From contig NC_088913.1 in assembly GCF_963576675.1 (NCBI RefSeq), positions 87,109,001 through 87,173,000 on the forward strand: a stretch of DNA of 64,000 nt. The letters run 5' to 3'. The stretch comes from Euphorbia lathyris (lineage: Eukaryota; Streptophyta; Magnoliopsida; Malpighiales; Euphorbiaceae). This document shows positions 9,948 through 20,520 of the stretch, in pieces; position 1 is the first letter of the stretch; the number at the start of each line of letters is the position of its first letter. Made by a program: the position numbers and the translations under genes. The notes under the pieces were generated by a model, which ran no database searches, was not told the DNA's origin, and was given only the letters and a program-made list of their open reading frames with translations.

Positions 9948-11747
9948 TGTCACACTCGACCGTAAACGGCATCGGGTATGAAAGGAAAATAAGATAACAA
10001 TCTACGAATTCGACTCATCAATTATTAACTCGTTAAAAACTTAATTTCCTAATAACTTAACTTAATTCCCAAATAGACCAAAAACGCTTATTCATACCGT
10101 CTAACATTTATTTATTTATTTATTTGGCTTGGACTTGATAATTCTATCAAGCTTCCTACGTATCCCGAACGTCTTTTAATCTTTAAATCGGGAATCAAAG
10201 CCACGTAGTTCTACCTAACTTTTACTGCACACTATTTCTATTTCGTTTATACTTGTATCTTTGTAAATAACAATAAAAAGAATAATATAATTTACATCTT
10301 TAACTATTAAATTTGGATAATTTCACTTATGATCCTTCCAAATTTTTACTTTATATAATCATGCCAAACAATTAATTTATTTTAGAAAATTTTACATCAA
10401 TAGCAATTTTAACATTTCGTACCACATCCTATAACGAAAGGTTAATATCAGTTACTCGGTGAAGCACGAAATTCCTAAAATAGGTCCTAAATTGATAATG
10501 ATCTAAACTATATATAAAATATTTTAATATTCTTTATTTCCATAACACATTCTTTTTACCATATGAATTCAATTCAAAATTTTAAATCTAAACTACTCCC
10601 GGACATACCCGATTATATTCGAAACCATCTCAAATCCTAAAATGACCATTTTCCTTTAAATTAATATAAAGGACTCAAACTCAAAGTCTAACCCGACCAT
10701 TTTTATCACACGAATTGTTTTTACCAAACTAATCAACTCAAGTCTAAAACGAGTTTTGTCATACAGAATAACTCAAATCTAAAACTATTTCATCATATGA
10801 AACCAATATAAACGTCTAACCGACAACAAATCATTTTTTTATAAATTTCTATTAAACAAAAACCAATTTAAACATCTAACACAAGTCTTTTACCAGGAAG
10901 CAGAGATTGAAGCTAAACACTCTGTTTTCCTTAGTGCGAAAATGGGTGAAACTCACTAAAATCATGAGAAACTAAGGGAAATAGTATGAAATTACCCGGA
11001 ACCGAGAAAAGCCAGAAGAAATCGGAACAGAATCCTTCAAAAGGGAAATACCCAAGCCTACACCGGCGACCATGGATGAAGGAAATAGATTGAACTCATC
11101 GGAGCCTTCCTATGTCCGAATAGAGAGAGAACGAAGTGAAGAAGAGATTGAATCGATTTCGAGAGAAAGCAAGGTGGAAGAAGATGAAGTCCCTCCCCTG
11201 TGTATAAATCCTAGGTTTTATTCGTGTAGACAATTCTAGAATTAGGGAAAAGTACATAATTTACTCCTTCAATTATTAAAATATATAGTTAGGTCTCTAT
11301 ATTTCTTCTTTTAATTTATTCTACATTTCAATTTAGTCCCAATTCTTCAATTTAGCCCCGAATCTTCCAATTCGAGTAATTATTCTTTAATTCATTCCTC
11401 ATCATGTTCGTACTTATTTTTAATTTAGGAGTAAATAAATAAATAAATAAAAATTAAACGATTAATTGTTTAATATCCGTCGTCGAAGAACTAAAAATTT
11501 CATCAGTAACTCAGATAATCAATTGATTTTCAACATGAACTTCTATTATTCATTATTTCGATCATAAAAAAAATCATCGCATATAACTCATCTCGATTCT
11601 TGTGAAAATCACACGTAAAAATATAAACTGATTAAACCTAAAGATGTTATTTCGGGTCTAAAGAATTAAAGTTCAAATAATGAATTCAAAATATTATATA
11701 ATCTAATATCAAATTATAAATAAAAAAATTTGGGTACGGACGTGACA
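9948..11747 (-). repeat. 5' LTR (right) of the non-autonomous element, 1800 bp
   Basis: Starts TGTCACACTCGACC and ends GACGTGACA, followed by TSD CTACG. Its first ~670 bp are the direct repeat of 1543-2207. The rest has no counterpart in the window. No ORF is supported. Confidence 0.8.
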
Positions 11748-11791
11748 CTACGGGTCTGACTGGGCGGTACGGGTACCCATATGCCTTAACA

Positions 11792-12847
11792 GGGGTTTTT
11801 ATAGGAGGGTCCAGGAGTTCCAACTCATATAAAGGACTCTCCATTCATTTTATGACACCTGTATCATTTATCAAAGTCATCTTTTTGAAAACCTCGTTTT
11901 ATGATCTGCAATTCCCATTAACCATTTACAAACATAGTTTTATTTCTTCTCCCTCCTCCTTCATGTTTGCGTTCCTTCCTTTCTCCGCCTCCACCGTCGG
12001 CCGCCGCCGGAGTCCTTCCCATATTTCGTTCTACACAAAATCAATACACCCTTTCTTCTTGCAGATTTCAATTCCTGTTTTCCTTTCTACACCCATTTTG
12101 ACAAAACTAATCTTTTCTCTGCTAGACTCTACATAATCCTCAAGAACTAACTTGAATTGGATGTTGACACAGCATAAAAAAAAAACAAATCTAAAAAATA
12201 TTTGTGCAGCAAACTAAATATGAAGGTAAGCCATGCCATAAAATCAAGTTCATATGATGAATATATTTGCCACCATTTTCAATTTAAATTTCACCACACT
12301 TTCACCCTCTAATTCCATTGACAGTTGTTGTAATTTACCAAATGTAAATAATGGATTTCAATTCTTCATCCTCCACACACTTTCTTCTTTTTCTTCAAAA
12401 AGCTTTTAGTATAACTCAGGTCTGTAAAATAAAGGGGACCGAACAGAGATAAAAGTGATCAAGCGGCAAAAGGCGGCAAATTATTTCAAAAGGTGGTGGA
12501 TTCTGTGAGGCTGATCTATTACTCTAAAATCCACCATTGTTGATCTCTCGGAGGTCACTAATTTTAATATGGGTTTTTTAGCTTGTTAACCATGGAGTTC
12601 CCGTTGAGTTTCTTGATGGGGTTCAGAAAGCAACTCACTATTTCTCTGGGTTACGTGCAGTCGAGATCAGTGGAAGTGGTGGAGGTCGGCGGCAATGGAT
12701 ATCGGTGCAGAACTTTATGTGTTGTAAATCTATTCCATAAATTTTATTAATTGGGTTTTTTAATTATGGATGGATTAGAGGTGTCATAAAATGAATGGAG
12801 GGTCCTTTATATGAGTTGGAACTCCTGGACCCTCCTATAAAATCCCC
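11792..12847. mobile_element. DNA transposon with 69-bp terminal inverted repeats
   Basis: TIRs 11792-11860 and 12779-12847 match over 69 bp with about two mismatches (ends GGGGTTTTTATAGGAGGG and GGGGATTTTATAGGAGGG). TTAACA flanks both ends; counting two Gs as target gives TTAACAGG. The 0.92-kb interior has no transposase and includes a GC-richer patch (near 11990-12020, and again near 12670-12700) that may be captured host sequence. Long TIRs with a non-coding core suggest a non-autonomous MULE; the short TSD is atypical. Confidence 0.8.
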
Positions 12848-12892
12848 TTAACAGGTCTAACCAAGTGGCCTCGTAACATTGTAGTTAAGAGA

Positions 12893-12896
<4 letters not shown>

Positions 12897-12964
<68 letters not shown>

Positions 12965-13121
12965 GGTTAGGCTATGCTTACTTTGTTTTTAACAAAGTAA
13001 GTCTTACTTTGTTTTTTCCATCATCGGATGGTGATGAACTTTGACAAAGTAAGTTCATCCAATGGTGGAAAAAATAAAGTAAAGCTTACTTTGTTAAAAA
13101 CAAAGTAAGCATAGAAGGCAC

Positions 13122-13174
<53 letters not shown>
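12897..13174. repeat. (TA)n microsatellite split by a foldback element
   Basis: Pure TA runs occupy about 12899-12958 and 13125-13174 on either side of the 158-bp foldback. The repeats hide any TSD. Confidence 0.9.
12965..13122. mobile_element. Foldback MITE
   Basis: Arms of about 60 bp pair around a short loop: CTATGCTTACTTTG on the left, CAAAGTAAGCATAG on the right, plus CCATCATCGGATG versus CATCCAATGGTGG. Its ends (GGTTAGGCTATGC, GGTGCCTTCTATGC) and the AACAAAGTA words match the ends of the large element at 17380-19669, so both belong to one TIR family. Confidence 0.8.
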
Positions 13175-13177
<3 letters not shown>

Positions 13178-13460
13178 CAGAACTCATTAAATCTTTGGAC
13201 ATGTTGTTATATCGGCAATCGATGACGTGTCAATCCAAAAAAAAGTTCCTAATTTTTTTCACCACTCTTCCGCTAGAATTCACTGCGCTCCTATTTATTG
13301 CATTTAATTTAATCTTCATAAATATTATGGTGGTTACTAGAGAATTAAATCTCACTAATTGAATTAAATAGAATTAATATTCATTACTAATTATATATAA
13401 TATGTTAGCAGCAGTTACACTGGTTTTAATTGTTGTTAATGTGAATTAATTCAAAAGTAA
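13175..13460. other. AT-rich intergenic stretch
   Basis: No ORF, TIR or other structure recognised. Confidence 0.5.
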
Positions 13461-14745
13461 TTTCTATTAGTGTTCTATAATAGTGATTTTTGGCTCATTC
13501 AAAACTATATACAATTCATCCACAAATTTTTCTATGTGACAAATTTTGTTCAGCTCTTAGTACTTCTGTTTCGATTCATTAGACCTATTTGTTGATTTTC
13601 TAGCAATAATTTGAACACACCGTTAGAATTTGACTCACACTTCTGTTGTATATTGGGAGACGATTGCCAACTGCAGGAAAATCTGTTTTAAGGAACTTAT
13701 CAGGACTCAGAATCTTCTTCTTCATTTAATCAAGTTTATTATCTGAAAGCTTATTATATCCAGTCAATTGTAATGTATTGTTGTTGTTTTTTCAATTTAA
13801 TCATATTATTATTATTATGTTCTTCAATTAATGGTAGAATTCTAATAGTTGACTTAATTAATTCAGAAAAAGAAACACTCCAAAAGTAGAGAGATTTTTG
13901 ACTCATTTGAAATAAAAAAAGGACTGTTAATTTTCTCTATGGCAATTTTTTTAACTCATTTTTTACTCATCTGAAAATTTTCCTTTATGGCAATTTTTTT
14001 CCATCTCTTAGATTTTTTGTTTCCATTTGTTCGCTTTATTTCATGGTTTTCTCGTGATAATTTGGCACACGATTAGAATTTGACTCACACTTCTGTTATA
14101 TTTTAAGAGAAGATTGTCCATTCCAGCAAAATCTTTTTTAAAATTGGTGTCATCAAACCTCAGAATCTTCTTTTTTTGTCCATCCAGTTCAGTCGAAGGT
14201 TTATTATATCCAGAGTGGCAGATCAACATTAAATATTATTGATGTGTCAAAAAAAACTCATTTTCTCTTTAGGAGTACCTTAACAATATATATATATAAG
14301 TTGAATGATGTTATTGAATTAAAATCTCATTGATATTAATTATGAATTATGTAAAACATTAACCTGAATAAGATTAATTCTCTTTTTAAGAAAAAATAAG
14401 ATTAATTCTTTATTAAGTGAATTAATTGAAACTATTTCTATAGTCTTTTTTATAAGAGTGATTTTTGGCTCATCGAAATAGATAGAAAGTTCATCTAAAA
14501 AATTATCTTGATGCCAAATTTCCGTCAGTTTTCAGAATTTCTGCTTCGATGCGTTCGTCATATTTTTTGGTTTTCTAATGATAATTCCATACATGTGGTT
14601 AGAGTTTAACTCACACTTCTTTTATATATTGGGAGATAATTGTTGATTGCAAGAAAATTTGTTTTAAGAATATTGATCACATCGGACCTTAAATTCTTCT
14701 TCTGTGGTTCATTGAGTTCATCCAAATATTTATTAATCCAATTTG
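13460..14745. repeat. Three diverged tandem repeats of ~0.45-0.53 kb
   Basis: The landmark order GATTTTTGGCTCAT, GATTCATTAGACC-like, TTTGACTCACACTTCTG, GGAGACGATTG, TTATATCCAG recurs in three blocks, with the TGACTCACACTTCT landmark near 13630, 14080 and 14605. The copies are strongly diverged and have lost parts. No coding frame is shared. Origin unknown. Confidence 0.6.
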
Positions 14746-14821
14746 TTGTGATTTTATTATTTCTGTTTTTGAATTCTCTTCAATTAATTGTGAAATTCAA
14801 TGTATTTGTTTAAAAAATTAA

Positions 14822-15489
14822 GGCCTAATGCTTTCCCAACCCCCTTAATTTGTCCAAATTAGTCATTTTATCCCCTCAACTCATTGAATGTTCTATTTAC
14901 CCCCTTAATTTCAAAGTGGTATTTCTCACCCCCTCAACTTGTCCATTTATCCCCCCAACTCATAGAATATTCTATTTACCCCCTTAACTCCATAAAAGTG
15001 GTATTTTTCACCCCTTACAATCCGCTATCGAATCCTAAATTGATAACTTTTTTTAAACGTTAAACCTATATTTATGCTATTTTATAAGTGGAACCTAAAT
15101 TGATAAATCATAGGCCTATTTTGGTACATTATCCCTACATATAATGTATTTAACTTGTTTATATTAATGTTCTTGTTATTTGTATTTTTTATTCGTTCTT
15201 TCTCTTTTCAACTTTTTTGACTACTATAAAGGGATAAGAAATACCATTTTTATGGAGTTAAGAGGGTAAATAAGATCATAAGTGGTGAGAAATACAACTT
15301 TTATGAAGTTAATGGGGTAAATAGGATATTCGATGAGTTGAGAAGGGGTAAAATGACAAATTTGGACAAGTTAAGGGGGTGAGAAATACCATTTTTATGA
15401 AGTTAAGGGGGTAAATAGGACATTCGATGAGTTGGAGGGGTAAAATAACCAATTTGGACAAGTTAAGGGGGTTGGAGAAGCATTAAGCC
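14822..15489. mobile_element. MITE with long composite TIRs and 9-bp TSD
   Basis: The TSD AAAAATTAA lies at 14813-14821 and 15490-15498. Ends are GGCCTAATGCTT and, reversed, GGCTTAATGCTT, followed by CCAACCCCCTTAA. Each arm is built of internal repeats alternating AACCCCCTTAA, AACTTGTCC and CTATTTACCCCC, so the element can fold extensively. A 9-bp TSD suggests a MULE-derived MITE. Confidence 0.85.
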
Positions 15490-15550
15490 AAAAATTAAAT
15501 TATAAAAATTATCACGAAAATTTAGCTCACGTAATAAAAATATTAAAATT

Positions 15551-16180
15551 CGATAATGTTGATATTTATGTTAAATATAAAATTAAAAAGATACTTAATT
15601 TATGCAATTAAGTTAGTTGGTTGGAGGAAGCCCAGGGAAGGGGTTGTCAAGTTAAATACGGATGGCTCCTGCCTTAGTAATGGCAGAATTGCTGCTGGTG
15701 GAGTTCTTCGGGATGCTGGTGGCGCCTGGCTGGCTGGGTTTACCCATAACTTAGGTACGGGCTCCTCCTTTACTGCAGAGCTCTGGGGGATCTTGTCTGG
15801 CATTAAACTCGCCATTCGCATGGGTGTTAAAAGACTTTCGGTGGAGTCTGATAATTTGGAGGCTATCAACAGGATTTCGGATAGACAGGCTGTTTGTCTT
15901 AAGAGTCAGAATCTCATTAAAGCCATCTTGAGGCTTCGTCCTGCCTTCGATTCTCTTACCTTCTCCCATATTTATAGGGAGCAAAACCGCGTGGCGGATC
16001 GCTTGGCAGCTGCTGGGCATGGGGGGATGTTAGGTGTTTCTACCCTTTCCGTTCCTCCTTCTTTTCTGTTACCTTCTCTTCTTGAGGATAGGATTGGGGT
16101 CAGTCTTCCTAGACTGATCTCGGGTTAGGTTTTTGTTTGTTTTTTTTTTTTTCTTCCCTTCTTACCAAAAAAAAAAAAAC
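15551..16180 (+). mobile_element. 5'-truncated LINE with poly(A)
   Basis: A poly(A) run at 16167-16179 follows an RNase H-coding stretch. AAAAATATTAAAATT before 15551 and AAAAACATTAAAATT at the 3' end form a probable 15-bp TSD with one mismatch. Only the last ~0.6 kb of a plant L1-type element is present. Endonuclease and RT are missing. Confidence 0.75.
15609..16128 (+). pseudogene. LINE RNase H domain (C-terminal pol fragment)
   Basis: The frame is open from upstream of 15609 to the TAG at 16126-16128. It carries the plant RNase H-like (RVT_3) fold: VKLNTDGSC with the first catalytic Asp, a Glu in FTAELWGILSGI, an Asp in VESDNLEAI, and IYREQNRVADRLAA with the last Asp. This domain degrades RNA in RNA-DNA hybrids during LINE retrotransposition. 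The first ~18 codons of the open frame read AT-rich flank and are not LINE protein. No catalytic upstream domain remains, so this is a dead fragment. Confidence 0.8.
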
Positions 16181-16190
16181 ATTAAAATTT

Positions 16191-16330
16191 TATTAATTAA
16201 GATGAAGATAAATGAGAAGTATTATATATATTGTAGAAACACGAAACCCTAATCAAACTACAAAATAGCTAATTATTTATTGTTTTTTAAAAATTAATTG
16301 TCAGAGATTACTATAATATTTATAGTTGAG
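16191..16330. other. AT-rich spacer
   Basis: No feature seen. Confidence 0.45.
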
Positions 16331-16760
16331 CCTTAACTATTAGCTTGAGCTTTTATTTAAATCGGTTCTGTTATACACACTGCAAGTCCAGTGAGCATTT
16401 ATGGGTGGGGTTGTGTTAGATATTAATATAAGATATATGATTGAGTCCTTGATTAAATTGCTCTCATGAGGGTTCGAGTCCTAGCAACCTCATTAATTTG
16501 TAATTAAAAACACATGGCATGATGAGTCCATGTTGTGTACGTTGCAAGCCCAATGGATGTTTGCATATGGGGTGTGTCAGAGACTAATATAATATCTACG
16601 ACTGTTCATTAACTATCGGCTTGAACTATTGGTTAAAACGGTTCCATGACATGATATCAAAGCCTCTTGGACCAAACGGTCGAGGGTTTGAGTCATGACA
16701 ACCTCACTAATTTGTGGAATTAAAAACAGATGGCGGGATGGACTTGTGTTATGATTAAAG
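16330..16760 (+). repeat. Two diverged direct repeats with tRNA-like B-box words
   Basis: About 16330-16530 and 16550-16760 share the order GTTGCAAGCCCA or GCAAGTCCA, ATATGGGGTGTGTCAGA-like, GACTGTTCATTAACT-like, GGGTTCGAGTC or GGGTTTGAGTC, CAACCTCA, TAATTTGT, AATTAAAAACA. GGTTCGAGTCC matches an RNA polymerase III B box, so a SINE-like origin is possible. A clear A box, tail and TSD are not seen. Confidence 0.5.
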
Positions 16761-17379
16761 TAAACGAATTATTTATTTATTTTCGATTAAAAAATCATGG
16801 GAAAAGTACAAAAATAAACCTTGTGGTTACACCTGTTTTCGAACAACACCCATGTGGTTTAAAAGTTTACTAAATGGTACCTTGAGGTTCATTCCATTAG
16901 CAAACACATACCAAATTGACTAACGGCGTTAAAAGTCAAATGAAAAAGAGTTAATTTGATCCTTATATTTATTTATTTTATAAATTAACTCACCTTATCA
17001 CAAACAAACCCCAAAATAAAAAATAAAAATCAATTATACCATCTTCTTCGTCTCTTTAATTTCTTATTTTTTTTCTTATTTCTCTCTTCTCTCTTAATTT
17101 CTCTCTCTCTAAAATGAATTGAACCACCAAACAAACTCATTATTCCATCTCATTATCCCCTCCAACAAACATTGGTTTATTTTTATACTTTTTCCAAAAA
17201 TCATTTACTTTATTTATTTATTTTCGATTAAAAAATGTTGTTTAATTATTTATTTTCGATTAAAAAATGTTGTTTACTTTAATTATAGAATAACAAGTTA
17301 TAATACAAATGCAAATACATATATGAAGTTTTGTTATGATTTTGCAATTAGTTAGAAACTGATCATACTATTAACTTAT
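16761..17379. other. AT-rich region incl. duplicated upstream part
   Basis: 16799-16960 holds a relic with the words TTGTGGTTACACC and CATGTGGTTTAAAAGTTTAC that recurs in the MITE at 40509-40937. Two direct TATTTATTTTCGATTAAAA repeats lie at about 17215-17270. 17271-17379 is the far-upstream piece of the peptide-gene duplication. Confidence 0.5.
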
Positions 17380-19669
17380 GGTAAATTTTATGATTACTTT
17401 AATTATAGAATAACAAAGTAACCATACTTTGTTTTATCATCCAATAATATTTAGACATGTATTAATAAAAATAATATTAATTAAAATTAATAAAAAAGAT
17501 AACCTGCTATAGCAGGTAATATTTAATTATGGAAATTTTAAAGATTATTAATTACAAGGTAAATAATATATGAGTCCCTATATTTTAATCTAAGCATTAT
17601 TTAGTCATTATATGTTAATAATATACTATTCAGTTCTTAATTTTGGATCAATTTAACAGTTTAGTTCCTTATATAGAGACTAATCTGTTTCAATAATTTA
17701 AAAATTTAAGTGACAAAACTGTTGATCAAAATAAAAAATAAGAACTAAACAATATATTATTAAAATATGGAAACTAAACAATATGTAAGATATTTAACAT
17801 AGGGACTGATAAAATAAAAGATTTATGTAAAATTCATAGGTTTTACGTAAAATTCTATTTTCACAAGGTTTGTGAATTTTTTTCTCCTAAAATAAAAAAG
17901 GTTACGTAAATTTAGTCAAACTATACGTAAATTATATCTAAAAATAAAACATTTACGTAAAGTTCAAAGGTTTTACGTAAAACTCTAATTTTCACAAGGT
18001 TTGTGGATTTTTTCTCCTAAAATAATAAGGTTATGTAAATTTAGTCAAACCTTACGTAAATTATGTCTAAAAATAAAAAAATTACGTAAAATTCATAGGT
18101 TTTACGTAAAACTCTATTTTCACAAGGTTTGTGAATTTTTTTCTCCTAAAATAAAAAGGTTGCGTAAATTTAGTCAAACTATACGTAAATTATATCTAAA
18201 AATAAAATATTTACGTAAAGTTCAAAGGTTTTACGTAAAACTCTAAGTTTCACAAGGTTTGTGGATTTTTCTCCAAAAGTAAAAAGGTTACATAAATTTA
18301 GTCAAATCTTACGTAAATTATGTCTAAAAAAAGATTTACGTAAAATTCATAGGTTTTACGTAAAACTCTATTTTCACAAAGTTTGTGAATTTTTTTCTCC
18401 TAAAATAAAGGTTACGTAAATTTAGTCAAACTATACGTAAATTATATCTAAAAATAAATTATTTACGTAAAGATCAAACGTTTTACGTAAAACTCTAACT
18501 TTCACAAGGTTTGTGGATTTTTCTCCTAAAGTAAAAAGGTTACATAAATTTAGTCAAACCTTACGTAAATTATGTCTACTTTTACGTAAAATTCATAGGT
18601 TTTACGTAAAATTCATAGGTTTTACATAAAACTCTATTTTCGCAAGGTTTGTGAAATTTTTTATCCTAAAATAAAAAGGTTACGTAAATTTAGTCAAACT
18701 ATACGTAAACTATATTTAAAAATAAAAGATTTACATAAACTATATCTAAAAATAAAAGATTTACGTAAAGTTCAAAGGTTTCGTAAAACTCTAATTTTCA
18801 CAAGGTTTGTGGATTTTTCGTCCTAAAATAATAAGGTTACGTAAATTATGTCCAACTTTACGTAATTTATGTCAAAAAAATAAAAGATTTACGTAAAGTT
18901 CATAGGTTTTACGTAAAACTCTATTTTCACAAGGTTTGTGAATTTTTTTCTCCTAAAATAAAAAGGTTACGTAAATTTAGTCAAACTATACTTAAATTAT
19001 ATCTAAAAATAAAATATTTACGTAAAGTTCAAAGGTTTTACGTAAAAACTCTAAGTTTCACAAGGTTTGTGGATTTTTCTTATAAAGTAAAAAGGTTACG
19101 TAAATTTAATCAAACCTTACGTAAACTATGTCTAAAAATAAAAGATTAATTCATATGTTTTACGTAAAACTCTATTTTCACAAGGTTTGTGAATTTTTTT
19201 CTCCTAAAATAAAAATGTTGCGTAAATTTAGTCAAACTATACGTGAATTATATCTAAAAATAAAATATTTACGTAAAGTTCAAAGGTTTTACGTAAAACT
19301 CTAATTTTCATAATGTTTGTGGATTTTTTTCCTAAAGTAAAAGGGTTACGTAAATTTAGTCAAACCTTAAGTAAATTATAGTTTCAAAGCCACTAAATTA
19401 TCTCTATGAAACTACAAAATTGATTCAGCCTTTGTCCCAAAAATTGCAATCGAAGCATTTTATTTAATTTGCAATTGGAGCCAATTTGCAATTGAAGCAT
19501 TTTGATTTAATTTCTTCCAAAAATTGATGAGTTGAAGAACAACAGACATGCAAAAGAATAAATTAGTTGACTAGATGTAAGGGATGGGATTTTTTCTATT
19601 TTCAATCAACGGATCAGAGAGCAAAGTATATATACTTTGTTTTAAAAGAAAGTGCGAGTAGCCTCCACC
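17380..19669. mobile_element. 2.3-kb MULE-like TIR element carrying a tandem array
   Basis: The 9-bp TSD TTAACTTAT lies at 17371-17379 and 19670-19678, and the duplicated peptide locus at 0.68 kb shows the empty site. Ends GGTAAATTTTATGATTACTTT and, reversed, GGTGGAGGCTACTCGCAC are related to the foldback MITE at 12965-13122, and both arms continue with AACAAAGTA...TACTTTG and ATCC. No transposase is encoded. Most of the interior is the 12-monomer array described separately. Confidence 0.8.
17815..19380 (+). repeat. Tandem array: six A/B dimers (~250 bp), ACGTAAA-rich
   Basis: Twelve monomers of about 120-130 bp alternate strictly. Type A has ATTCATAGG, CAAGGTTTGTGAATTT and TCAAACTATACGTAAA; type B has GTTCAAAGG, CAAGGTTTGTGGATTT and TCAAACCTTACGTAAA. 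Monomers start near 17820, 17951, 18081, 18210, 18333, 18460, 18580, 18729, 18887, 19015, 19144 and 19266. Each contains several TTACGTAAA or near-palindromic ACGT words. The A/B dimer is the unit that amplified. An ORF at 18001-18246 is a by-product of the repeat. Confidence 0.9.
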
Positions 19670-19728
19670 TTAACTTATAACAATAATATGGACAACGATT
19701 CATCTTCTATAAATTAAGTGAAAACATT

Positions 19729-20342
19729 TTTTTATATACATAATTATAATTTCATTACATTAAAACACAATAAGTACAACAATAAAACAACAGTAAGGAA
19801 TCAAATCTTCCAAGATCTACAAAGAGACTAAAATGGCTACAAAGCACACAAAAGGCCGTAAAGGCATACAAAAACACAAAATAATAATAAAACATATATT
19901 TATCGTAAATCGAAATCTGCAGAAACGTAGATGCAATGCAATCATCAGCATTTAGACAATTTCGAACATTCGGATCTGAGTCCTTTCTTTTGATGCAACC
20001 ACATAGATCTATTGATCCACGAACAAGATAAATCGCTTCCGCACTTGCTAAATTCGAAAATGATATAAATGAAAGAATAATAGAGATAAAATACAATTGA
20101 AACGGATGAAGATATCCAATAAAATATATAGAAACTGACTAAAAAGAAAAAAATAACAAAGGAAAACACATCAAATCTAACCTGGTAGGATAGGAAGAAG
20201 GAAGACAAACTTCTTTTCTTCTTCCTACTCAAAGTAGATGTTCAAAAGGCAACAATGTAAAACTTCAGATGATGAAATTTGGACAGAAAATCAGAAAAAA
20301 AGAGTGGAAAAAGCAGATGAAACGAGCTGTTATTAATTCCAC
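19729..20342 (-). other. cDNA-like insertion upstream of peptide gene 2
   Basis: Compared with copy 1 the locus has about 0.6 kb extra here. On the minus strand it ends in seven As (plus-strand T run 19730-19738). Near-duplicates AGTGAAAAC and AGTCAAAAC flank it, as in a retrocopied transcript. A minus-strand stretch about 19915-20050 looks exon-like (less AT-rich, cysteine-containing frames CGCIKRKDSDPNVRNC or KCGSDLSCSW), and AG/GT words could be splice sites. No protein family is recognised and no ORF is clearly right. Confidence 0.35.
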
Positions 20343-20520
20343 AGATGGAGTCAAAACTATATTTATAACTTTAAAATAGTTACTCACAAAATATATATAT
20401 TAGAGAAAATATATCCTCTATGAGCAACCATTCAAATGAATAAATAGAAAAAGAAAAGATTTAGTTAACTTATAAATTATTCATCTTCTTCACAAATTTC
20501 TTGTCTAAAACAAGTGATTA
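20343..20520 (+). promoter_or_regulatory. Proximal promoter and leader of peptide gene copy 2
   Basis: Matches 726-882 upstream of copy 1, including a TATATATATT run near 20390-20400. The more distal promoter is displaced by the insertions at 17380-19669 and 19729-20342. Confidence 0.45.

Larger units (their letters stand above)
1543..11747 (-). mobile_element. LTR retrotransposon without recognisable pol, hosting nested gypsy copy 1
   Basis: The TSD CTACG lies at 1538-1542 and 11748-11752. LTR-homologous sequence begins TGTC at both left ends (1543 and 9948), and the right LTR ends TGACA at 11747. A primer-binding site next to the right LTR fixes the orientation as minus. Without the nested gypsy (3973-9584) and its TSD, the internal region is about 2.1 kb and encodes only short unrecognised ORFs, so it looks like a non-autonomous derivative that depended on another element's proteins. 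Confidence 0.8.

Noticed and set aside
11852..12136. 94-codon ORF inside the TIR element
   Set aside because: Starts in the TIR, no recognisable domain; kept only as a possible capture patch.
18001..18246. 81-codon ORF with repeated KIK and FYVKL words
   Set aside because: Product of reading the A/B tandem array; stops vary between units.
17815..19380. CRISPR-like appearance of regular repeats
   Set aside because: Contiguous diverged monomers without unique spacers in a plant genome.
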